Shown: one piece after another, positions 50,582 through 59,200 of the stretch
How positions within the stretch are numbered: the first letter of the stretch is position 1
How the letters are laid out: each line of letters starts with the position of its first letter
Origin: DTKD01 sp050948905
GTDB lineage: Bacteria > Armatimonadota > UBA5829
Assembly: GCA_050948905.1 (NCBI GenBank)
Contig: JBMNES010000001.1
Location: 2,989,042-3,053,041 of the forward strand
DNA: 64,000 nucleotides
Direction: 5' to 3'
The notes under the pieces: model-generated
The model's database searches: none
What the model was told of the DNA's origin: nothing
Seen by the model: only the letters and a program-made list of their open reading frames with translations
Program-made: the position numbers and the translations under genes

Positions 50582-52984
50582 CTAAAGCCTGTATGTCAAG
50601 ATAGCGATGTACTCGCCGAATTCTGCCGTGGCTGCTGCCGTATCTCGGGTCGCATACTCGAGCCGCATCTCTCCCTGATGAATAGCAGCCCTGATAGATA
50701 GCAAAGCTTTGCTGTTGTAAGGATTGAATAGCTTACAGGTTCCCACACGCAGCTCCTCATTGCCTAATCGAACCATAATGCTCAGGTCTAGCCTTCCACG
50801 TTGCGGCATCTCATATGTCTTCTGAGGGATAAGCACCTCTTGTGGGGAGTTCTTGCGGAAACGAGCTACGTCGGAACCTAGACTGGTGCGGAGTGTCACA
50901 TCATATGGAAAAGCATTCTTTATACTAGCGTCTGGTATCCAAACCGCGCCGTATGCTACGGCAAGCTTCTTTTGTTCTTCAGGAATTACAAGCCTGCGAT
51001 TGCCACGATCCGGGTTATCGTCTTGCATAAACCGCTCTACCCAGCGTGCAATAAACGGCACGCAGGTGTTTCCTCCAACGCAGACGTAGTACTCTATCTT
51101 GGATTTGGGCGTGTCATAGAAAACCCGATCATTCAACTCCGTAGTTAGCGATTTTACATCGTCCTTGAGTAGATATGCAAAGATAGATGGCTTTATAACT
51201 AGTCCTGCCGAGCCACGAAAATCTGTCCCGCCGTCTGCAGACAAGTCGGCCTTGATTTTTTCGACCGTGTCTCGCACGTCCAGATCATCTTCGTAATCGA
51301 GGCCATCATCATCAAAAATATCGCCATCAGTTCTTAGATTGCCAATGTGCATCTCTCCAGAGGACCAGTCCGCTCTCTTAGCCGGAACGCTCTCAGGGTT
51401 GTTCACAGCACGGATTAGGCTGGTGGTGACACTTTCTCCACCGAATGTTTCAGCTTTGCTTCCGACTCCCAGGCAAGAGTCCACACTCAAAGATATCTTC
51501 CCATCAGCATCAACTGCAGCCTCAGTCATCACGACATCCGTGGTGCCGCCACCGCTGTCAAAGACAGCTATTCTGTAATCGTTCCTGATCTGATGTCTGG
51601 CATCGCCTAGCCTGGGCAAGTCCTCAGCATTGCGGACAGGGTGAAGTAATCCTATTGCCGCGCATACAGGCTCGAACTGAAATTCGACACTCTCGCCAGG
51701 AAATCCTGCCGATTCGACGCACCGTTCCATTTTATCCCGGTGCTCACGATAGAGATCACCATGGGTTGCATAGTCCAGGACCGGAATCGTGAAGACATAC
51801 TGCACTCCGACTTCAGTCGTGCCAAAGCGACGATCAAGCTCGGGTGCTACTATAGCACGGTATAGCCAGGCCAGATATTCGGTGACCAGTTTCTCCTGCC
51901 ACGCATCCCCAAGCCACGTTTTGCAGAAGTCAATGGCGGCAGATCCATTGCGTTCAGGGTGGACTTTGACGTTATCAGGATCACGCAATAAGGTCTTCAC
52001 TTCCCGGAAAAGATAGCCTTCCAGTGGGTGTTCCTTGTACCGTTCGGTGGCCGTAGACGAAAACGCGAGGTCTTTGGACTTGTCAACCCATATCCGTGTA
52101 GGGAATCGATCCTTGTCTTCACCAGGCGGGCGCAGAAATCTTACATCGTCATCAAGCACGTCGCTGTAATTGCACTCTCTGAATGCAACTGACGTAAATG
52201 CAGTTCCAAAATCAATGCCTATGATAGCCGCCGTAACTTCCCGGGCTTGTTCGGGGGTCTCGGAATATAGACGAACTCGGTAGTCAGCTCCGTCACTGGT
52301 AGTAACAGCGAGACAAGCCTCCGAGGAGGCGGGAACATCAAGCTGGCGATGAACCTGGAAAGTGAACTCACTGCCAGGCTGGACTGAGCCGTGAGTTACC
52401 GAAACCCTATAGCCAGTCGGACACGTAATGCCAGATATGTTGACTGGAGTGCCGCCTTGATTCAACAATGATACATCCCGCACCACAATGTCGTCGTGAA
52501 AGATCAGACACTCCTGCTGTAGATGCAACTCGCCTGGGGTCTGTACAGTGCAGACAACATCCACATCTAACACTCTATTCTCGGGCTTGACACACCAGTG
52601 ATTGAGATCTTCGCAAGTTGGCTTGTCATTGACCTCCACGTGCAGCACACCGAGCTTTCCCGATTCGCGTACTGGCGGTACGTTCAGACGAAACGTTTTG
52701 TTCATTCCTGGAGCAATCAGAAACGAACAAGGCTGATTTGCCGGTATCTGGAAACCATCAACTTCATCTTTTAGGCTGATGTTTACTTTTATGCTGCTCT
52801 CGCCGCTGTTGCGAAGTGTGACGATCCGCTCCGAGCTACGGTTCCTCTCCACCAGCAATGTACAGTCCGGAAACTGCAGATGACCAGTAGGACTGCCACA
52901 GGCAGGACAGAATTTCCACTGACTCCCTGTTGGGATCGACTGGTGGCAGCCTTCAGTAAGTTCGTGTATATCTTTGCAGATCAT
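50582..52984 (-). CDS. Hsp70-like ATPase with N-terminal Cys module and Ig-like domains
   Basis: About 800 residues from the ATG at 52984 (a GTG at 52996 is possible). By the longer numbering, Cys 7, 17, 30 and 33 form a small zinc site (CxxC in FCPACGS). Residues about 45-245 form two Ig-like domains (VTLRNSGESSIKVNISLKDE; VVRDVSLLNQGGTPVNISGI). The actin-type ATPase fold then begins: phosphate-1 IIGIDFGTAFTSVAF (259-270), connect FEPVCAAIGLL (441), phosphate-2 IAVFDSGGGTTDVVM (476-490) and adenosine YYVCVGGNTCVPFI. It lacks a recognisable peptide-binding domain and EEVD-like end. It may assemble or disassemble a partner; the coiled-coil neighbour is a candidate. Confidence 0.85.
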   Translation of the reverse strand: MICKDIHELTEGCHQSIPTGSQWKFCPACGSPTGHLQFPDCTLLVERNRSSERIVTLRNSGESSIKVNISLKDEVDGFQIPANQPCSFLIAPGMNKTFRLNVPPVRESGKLGVLHVEVNDKPTCEDLNHWCVKPENRVLDVDVVCTVQTPGELHLQQECLIFHDDIVVRDVSLLNQGGTPVNISGITCPTGYRVSVTHGSVQPGSEFTFQVHRQLDVPASSEACLAVTTSDGADYRVRLYSETPEQAREVTAAIIGIDFGTAFTSVAFRECNYSDVLDDDVRFLRPPGEDKDRFPTRIWVDKSKDLAFSSTATERYKEHPLEGYLFREVKTLLRDPDNVKVHPERNGSAAIDFCKTWLGDAWQEKLVTEYLAWLYRAIVAPELDRRFGTTEVGVQYVFTIPVLDYATHGDLYREHRDKMERCVESAGFPGESVEFQFEPVCAAIGLLHPVRNAEDLPRLGDARHQIRNDYRIAVFDSGGGTTDVVMTEAAVDADGKISLSVDSCLGVGSKAETFGGESVTTSLIRAVNNPESVPAKRADWSSGEMHIGNLRTDGDIFDDDGLDYEDDLDVRDTVEKIKADLSADGGTDFRGSAGLVIKPSIFAYLLKDDVKSLTTELNDRVFYDTPKSKIEYYVCVGGNTCVPFIARWVERFMQDDNPDRGNRRLVIPEEQKKLAVAYGAVWIPDASIKNAFPYDVTLRTSLGSDVARFRKNSPQEVLIPQKTYEMPQRGRLDLSIMVRLGNEELRVGTCKLFNPYNSKALLSIRAAIHQGEMRLEYATRDTAAATAEFGEYIAILTYRL

Positions 52985-53121
52985 ATTTGTAGTCACTCTT
53001 TATCATCTAGCCGAAGAGCGTCTCGAAATCTCAGAGTTCGCGCCGGCCGGCCGGCTCGTGCTTTTCGCATTATCATCAGACTGTTGGTACAATATTTCAA
53101 GTGTGCTGGAGAGCATACCTT

Positions 53122-53664
53122 TTACTCTGGTATGTCCTGCAGCACAGAACCCAGTTGGATAATGCCGTTTCGCTTTGCTATCTCTTCTTCGACTTCCTTA
53201 ACCATTTCTAAAATCCAACTCGGGCGATATCCGAGTCGGTATACCTGATAGCAGGCGCAGAAGAGTCTTCTGTCCACCGTTCCGGTATCACCAACGGCCA
53301 TCACGTGATTATGCAAAGTCTGCAGCACTCGGCCTGCCAACTCTGATTTTGAAGCCTCTGGTTGATCAAGCGCTTCCACAAACACATCAAGCCATTCCGT
53401 CACATCGTCAGGATATCTTGTCAACAGATCTGCCAGATGCCTTAGGTTACTTCCCTTGAGCGGGAGCACCGAATGCGCCGCTTTGTAAATGCCCAGTTGG
53501 TCCCGTTCCGTACCTGAAAACGCGTCTGTGGCCATAGTCAGCAGCGCCGTTTGCAGCCTCTCTCTTTCTGTGCCGCAGACTGCATTTCTCCATTCCGTTC
53601 GACTAGGAGAAGCAAAATCAAAACTAGATATGAACTTGGCGAATACTCCGCTTGATGCTTCCAA
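53122..53664 (-). CDS. Unknown protein between the motor genes and the Hsp70-like gene
   Basis: 180 residues if the TTG at 53664 is the start; GGAG lies ten bases upstream and the zorB-like stop two bases upstream. Longer readings (ATG 53739 or 53805) overlap the zorB-like gene. Mostly helical: TALLTMATDAFSGTERDQLG, LLTRYPDDVTEWLDVFVEAL, GRVLQTLHNHVMAVGDTGTV, FCACYQVYRLGYRPSWILEM. No signal peptide or known motif. Position suggests a cytoplasmic adaptor of the motor, which is an inference. Confidence 0.6.
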   Translation of the reverse strand: MEASSGVFAKFISSFDFASPSRTEWRNAVCGTERERLQTALLTMATDAFSGTERDQLGIYKAAHSVLPLKGSNLRHLADLLTRYPDDVTEWLDVFVEALDQPEASKSELAGRVLQTLHNHVMAVGDTGTVDRRLFCACYQVYRLGYRPSWILEMVKEVEEEIAKRNGIIQLGSVLQDIPE

Positions 53665-53665
53665 T

Positions 53666-54400
53666 CTAACGCTCTCCGTCACCAAGGTTACGGCGCCTTG
53701 CTTCTCGATTGATATGGTCGACTGATTGACGACCAGCATAGACCACAACAATCTCCAAACGCTTGTTAAGCTGGGATGCTCGATCAGGGCTTGCGCCTGC
53801 CACACCTATGGCCGGTTCCCAACAACCCCGGCCAGATGCTTCAATAAGGTTTGGCGCTAGATGAGAAGTAGCGTACAGCAAAATTACAGCCTGATTCGCT
53901 CGTGCAAGCGACAGACTCCAAGTCGCTTCCGGTGGTCCTTCTGAACGATCTGCGTGACCCTCCACGATGATTCGCTTGAACGGCCGTGTCTCAGGATTCA
54001 CGGCATCGCCTTGGCTCTTGGCTAATATCCTGCCAAACTCTGCAAGCAACTTGCGACCCCGCTCAGTAGCTATATTGCTGGATCCCCCAGAAAAGAACAG
54101 GGACTGTTCAAACCAGAATCGTTGTAGGTCACCGTCTCGGTATGTTTCTTTAAACTCACCTCGGGCATGCGCATCCCTAAGAATGGCTGACATACAGAGA
54201 TTGTCATCCGCGGACCAGCAACTATTCAGCAGTCGATCCTGCAGGTCTGACACTGCAGTTCTTTCGATAACCTTGTTTGCCCCCAGACTTTGGTGTACCA
54301 CCGCCAAGATCATCACCAGCAGAAGAACAATCAAGAAATCGGCCAGCGCCACAAATGGATCTGCAGGAAAATCGATCTCCCCACTGAAGGCGTTCTTCAA
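53666..54400 (-). CDS. ZorB-like motor stator subunit (MotB/OmpA-type)
   Basis: 244 residues, TTG start at 54400 overlapping the zorA-like stop (TTGA) after AGGAGGG. A single membrane helix (FVALADFLIVLLLVMILAVV) carries Asp21 at the position of the proton- or ion-carrying Asp of MotB (ADFxxxxxxLFLVM pattern). After a linker an OmpA-type peptidoglycan-binding domain follows: RIIVEGHADRSEGPPEATWS, SLARANQAVILLYATS, and NKRLEIVVVY. With the MotA-like partner it forms an ion-driven rotary unit as in Zorya ZorAB. Confidence 0.85.
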   Translation of the reverse strand: MKNAFSGEIDFPADPFVALADFLIVLLLVMILAVVHQSLGANKVIERTAVSDLQDRLLNSCWSADDNLCMSAILRDAHARGEFKETYRDGDLQRFWFEQSLFFSGGSSNIATERGRKLLAEFGRILAKSQGDAVNPETRPFKRIIVEGHADRSEGPPEATWSLSLARANQAVILLYATSHLAPNLIEASGRGCWEPAIGVAGASPDRASQLNKRLEIVVVYAGRQSVDHINREARRRNLGDGER

Positions 54401-55893
54401 CTTCGCCCTCCTCTGAACAGCCTGCCGATAATAGAAACGCGCTTGCTCCCGTTGGACGCCGGCTGCTCAGCTGCACCCTGCTTAGGTTTACTCGACACTG
54501 TGCCTACCGTAACAGTGTCCTCGTCCATACTGAAGCGCTCTCTGGCTGGAAAAGGCGAACGGGTTTTCATCTCGGACAAAAGCCTCTGAGCTGTGTCCTC
54601 CCAGTTACTAAACAGGCGCCCAAGCGATTTTATGTCGCCGGCAAGCTTTTCCTGTTGAGCAGATGATCGCGTATGCACACCAGTCGACGACTCCAAGATG
54701 CCGCTGAATTGACTAAGCTCATTCGTCAAGCGCGTGAGCTCATTGCGTAGGGCTGATTGCTCTGGCAGAGCGCTAAAGTCCAGTAGCACTCGCTCGAAGT
54801 TGCGAAGAACTGCGTCCAAGGAGTTTTTTGTAGATTTGACTTCGCCAACAAAGCTGTCGAGTTTTGTACTTTGAGAGTCATTTGTTACGGAGATAGATTC
54901 TCGGAGTTCACGAACTGACCGTTCCATCTGAAGAGCCGATGATGATACCTTATCGGCTGCTATCGACACAATATCTCGTTCAGTCTCAAAATGCTTCGCT
55001 GTAGCGGCTAGATCATCAGTTGCTTTCTGAAGCGAGGCAAAGCTCTCCGCAGGAATCTGTGCAAGAGCTTCTGAGACTTTCTTGTACATCCCACGCATCT
55101 GCTTAATCTCGTCCTTGAACTCATTATAGCTCTTGTTAAACTGCTCTACCACGAGATTCGTTGACTTCTGTACTTTTGTCAAGTGTTCCACGGCCGGCTT
55201 GATCTGAGTAGCCAGGGAATCTGATATGCCTCTGAGTGCATCTACGGAGCTTTGAAGCTGCGACATCAAATCGTCTTCATCGGTCGAATCATCGAAGACA
55301 AATTGCAGGTAACGTGATTCGGCCAATTGACTGGCTTGTTCGGCTAGACCTTGAGCAATGCGGGCATACACAGCATTGAGAAAGGAGATAATGATCGTAG
55401 CCACTAGGCCAGCCAGAGTACAAACGGATGCATAGGATATACCAGACAAGAGGTTAGAGATACCACGCGCAAGGCTTTGAACACTTTGAACTGAAGTCGA
55501 AGTGGAGGTTGATTGGACTGAATGCCCAAGGCTGGTGACAGCGTTTGCAACCCCCCAGACCGTCCCCAACAGACCCATGAACACGAATATGCCGGCAAAG
55601 TACCTGGGCCAGTAAATCCAGTCTAAGTAACGTATCCTACTGACGTCAGTTTGACCTGATTCTAGCACAGCGACGAAATACTCACGCAGCTCAGTAGAAT
55701 GGGGCAGAGAATTCACCTGCTCTATTGCTGCCTCGCGCGTCTCAGGCTCGGCTGCCTCCAGCAGCCCACGCATAGGTGTCCGCTCCGACGTCACTAGCAT
55801 CTTGAAGGCGGCTATCCATCGTAGAAAAACCCCTACGAACGAAATAGCGATTACTGCGATTGCTACCTGTCCCTCTATTGGAACTGCCAACAT
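54397..55893 (-). CDS. ZorA-like motor subunit (MotA/TolQ/ExbB-type) with long coiled-coil tail
   Basis: 498 residues from ATG 55893 (GTG 55896 possible). Three membrane helices (about 9-33, 98-122, 155-180) contain the MotA/TolQ/ExbB signature: MGLLGTVWGVANAVTSLG and LLSGISYASVCTLAGLVATI. A cytoplasmic tail (185-450) is almost entirely helical with long coiled coil (STNLVVEQFNKSYNEFKDEI; QMERSVRELRESISVTNDSQ), as in ZorA, where the tail transmits the signal inside the cell. The last 50 residues are disordered and basic. First gene of the operon. Confidence 0.85.
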   Translation of the reverse strand: MLAVPIEGQVAIAVIAISFVGVFLRWIAAFKMLVTSERTPMRGLLEAAEPETREAAIEQVNSLPHSTELREYFVAVLESGQTDVSRIRYLDWIYWPRYFAGIFVFMGLLGTVWGVANAVTSLGHSVQSTSTSTSVQSVQSLARGISNLLSGISYASVCTLAGLVATIIISFLNAVYARIAQGLAEQASQLAESRYLQFVFDDSTDEDDLMSQLQSSVDALRGISDSLATQIKPAVEHLTKVQKSTNLVVEQFNKSYNEFKDEIKQMRGMYKKVSEALAQIPAESFASLQKATDDLAATAKHFETERDIVSIAADKVSSSALQMERSVRELRESISVTNDSQSTKLDSFVGEVKSTKNSLDAVLRNFERVLLDFSALPEQSALRNELTRLTNELSQFSGILESSTGVHTRSSAQQEKLAGDIKSLGRLFSNWEDTAQRLLSEMKTRSPFPARERFSMDEDTVTVGTVSSKPKQGAAEQPASNGSKRVSIIGRLFRGGRS

Positions 55894-55990
55894 CACTTAT
55901 GGAACCCTCTCTACTCATAAGGCACGCTGTTCGTGGCAAGGCGGTACAGTAAAAAAACCCTGCATACCGACAGTCTGTAAGCCTTCTCAT

Positions 55991-56019
55991 ATTATATTAT
56001 CTAGCTGATCTGTTGTCAA
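55991..56019 (-). promoter_or_regulatory. Consensus promoter of the motor operon
   Basis: On the minus strand a perfect TTGACA (56014-56019), a 17-base spacer and a perfect TATAAT (55991-55996). Transcription would begin near 55984, 91 bases before the zorA-like ATG. The leader contains a run of seven T after a weak stem. The rest of 55897-56206 shows no gene. Confidence 0.85.
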
Positions 56020-56206
56020 ATTGATTCGCACATTGATTGGATCATTGATGACAGATATATGTCTCACATGTGTTCTGTGCGTAGGCAGGCCGGCGGACCC
56101 GCGAATCGCGTTTAACACGCCGTTCAGATAGCAGCGAATCAATGTACCTGGGGTTTTGCATCAATGCAGAATCGATCGGATGCAATGCGATGATAGGCCG
56201 GCAAAA

Positions 56207-59200
56207 GTATCAATCCTCACCGGCCCCGAAGGGCCGGTGCAACGGCCCGGCGACTGACGCAGACCATGTCAAACACGTGTTTCAATCCTCACCGGCCCCG
56301 AAGGGCCGGTGCAACGCAATATGCAATACTAACGGCACTGAGCTATTTGCGTTTCAATCCTCACCGGCCCCGAAGGGCCGGTGCAACTCCTGCCGGGTAG
56401 CTGTCTGATTATGCCGCGAATAAGTTTCAATCCTCACCGGCCCCGAAGGGCCGGTGCAACACTACTACGATATGATACACTGTCGTGGCTGCTGCGTTTC
56501 AATCCTCACCGGCCCCGAAGGGCCGGTGCAACTATATCCCGAAAGGCTGTAGTCAATCAGCCTATTGTGTTTCAATCCTCACCGGCCCCGAAGGGCCGGT
56601 GCAACTATAGGCCGGGGTTTGCTCTGCCCGGACTTTGGTGTTTCAATCCTCACCGGCCCCGAAGGGCCGGTGCAACGCACTCGCACAGGATAGTCGATGA
56701 CGTCATAGATGTTTCAATCCTCACCGGCCCCGAAGGGCCGGTGCAACTTATTCAGGCCATTCAAATTGACGCTCTGGCTCGTGTTTCAATCCTCACCGGC
56801 CCCGAAGGGCCGCTGCAACTCTCGTATGTTGCCGACCGGGGTCGGCGTTGCAGTGTTTCAATCCTCACCGGCCCCGAAGGGCCGGTGCAACATCATCCAC
56901 GATCGCGCCGCGCTCACGCAACAATTCGTTTCAATCCTCACCGGCCCCGAAGGGCCGGTGCAACAATCGCCGAGGTGATGGGCATAGCAGAGAGCACGTT
57001 TCAATCCTCACCGGCCCCGAAGGGCCGGTGCAACATATGATTAACGGCAATGTCGTTATCGCTTGGGATGGTTTCAATCCTCACCGGCCCCGAAGGGCCG
57101 GTGCAACGCTACCGTCCTTGCGGCCTCATAAGTTTTCGCGATGTTTCAATCCTCACCGGCCCCGAAGGGCCGGTGCAACATAATCCAGCGCAATCGCCGT
57201 GCCGTTTTGGAAGTTGTTTCAATCCTCACCGGCCCCGAAGGGCCGGTGCAACCGGCCTGCGCCGCCGCAGTCCAAAAATTGGTCTTGGTTTCAATCCTCA
57301 CCGGCCCCGAAGGGCCGGTGCAACTGCCGTTTTTGATCGCTACTGCTGTCCCGGATTTGGTTTCAATCCTCACCGGCCCCGAAGGGCCGGTGCAACCTAG
57401 ACCGGTGTAAATCACTGCAATGGGCAGTCGATGTTTCAATCCTCACCGGCCCCGAAGGGCCGGTGCAACAAATATGCCGCTGCGCAGGCGCAGTTAGCTG
57501 CGGCTGGTTTCAATCCTCACCGGCCCCGAAGGGCCGGTGCAACACGGGCAACATCATCGCCAAGACGCCTTGCGATGTTTCAATCCTCACCGGCCCCGAA
57601 GGGCCGGTGCAACTAGTCAGGTTTGAGTTTGGCATCGGCAATGGTCTCGTTTCAATCCTCACCGGCCCCGAAGGGCCGGTGCAACGTCGTTGGGCATTGA
57701 TGCCTGGCGAGAGACAATCATTGTTTCAATCCTCACCGGCCCCGAAGGGCCGGTGCAACAATCCCTGCGCTCTTGCGTGTGCTGCATACCGTTGTTTCAA
57801 TCCTCACCGGCCCCGAAGGGCCGGTGCAACGCTTACGCAACGCTGACCTGCGCCGCGTAAATCTGTTTCAATCCTCACCGGCCCCGAAGGGCCGGTGCAA
57901 CATCGCTGAGTTGCGCAAAGAGAATGAGATATTGCTGTTTCAATCCTCACCGGCCCGAAGGGCCGGTGCAACTTATGTTGCTGATAACTATTACTTCGGT
58001 CCTCGCGAGGTTTCAATCCTCACCGGCCCCGAAGGGCCGGTGCAACTGAGATCGTTTCGATCATCGGCAGGAGTGCATTTGTTTCAATCCTCACCGGCCC
58101 CGAAGGGCCGGTGCAACTCGTCTGGCAGAACAAAGTAGTCAGTGGCTTTAGTTTCAATCCTCACCGGCCCCGAAGGGCCGGTGCAACTTGAGCTTGCCGT
58201 TCTGCCCGAACAGGTCTTTAGACGTTTCAATCCTCACCGGCCCCGAAGGGCCGGTGCAACGCTTGCACTTCAGCATTACGATTCTCTCGTGTGTCGTTTC
58301 AATCCTCACCGGCCCCGAAGGGCCGGTGCAACGGGACGGCCTTGCCTCTCGCATTGCAGCGGCGATGGTTTCAATCCTCACCGGCCCCGAAGGGCCGGTG
58401 CAACATCAACAGCTTGTACAGATAGCCGATCTGCTTGTAGGTTTCAATCCTCACCGGCCCCGAAGGGCCGGTGCAACGTCGTTGGGCATTGATGCCTGGC
58501 GAGAGACAATCATTGTTTCAATCCTCACCGGCCCCGAAGGGCCGGTGCAACAATCCCTGCGCTCTTGCGTGTGCTGCATACCGTTGTTTCAATCCTCACC
58601 GGCCCCGAAGGGCCGGTGCAACGCTTACGCAACGCTGACCTGCGCCGCGTAAATCTGTTTCAATCCTCACCGGCCCCGAAGGGCCGGTGCAACATCGCTG
58701 AGTTGCGCAAAGAGAATGAGATATTGCTGTTTCAATCCTCACCGGCCCCGAAGGGCCGGTGCAACTTATGTTGCTGATAACTATTACTTCGGTCCTCGCG
58801 AGGTTTCAATCCTCACCGGCCCCGAAGGGCCGGTGCAACTGAGATCGTTTCGATCATCGGCAGGAGTGCATTTGTTTCAATCCTCACCGGCCCCGAAGGG
58901 CCGGTGCAACTCGTCTGGCAGAACAAAGTAGTCAGTGGCTTTAGTTTCAATCCTCACCGGCCCCGAAGGGCCGGTGCAACTTGAGCTTGCCGTTCTGCCC
59001 GAACAGGTCTTTAGACGTTTCAATCCTCACCGGCCCCGAAGGGCCGGTGCAACGCTTGCACTTCAGCATTACGATTCTCTCGTGTGTCGTTTCAATCCTC
59101 ACCGGCCCCGAAGGGCCGGTGCAACGGGACGGCCTTGCCTCTCGCATTGCAGCGGCGATGGTTTCAATCCTCACCGGCCCCGAAGGGCCGGTGCAACATC

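Noticed and set aside
42728..55896. Canonical Zorya type I or II system
   Set aside because: The motor subunits are similar in architecture, but no ZorC, ZorD (helicase) or ZorE (nuclease) is encoded. The partners are unrelated families.
53666..55896. Flagellar MotAB or TolQR
   Set aside because: No flagellar or Tol-Pal genes are near, the MotA-like protein has only three helices with a 250-residue coiled tail, and the operon partners do not fit.
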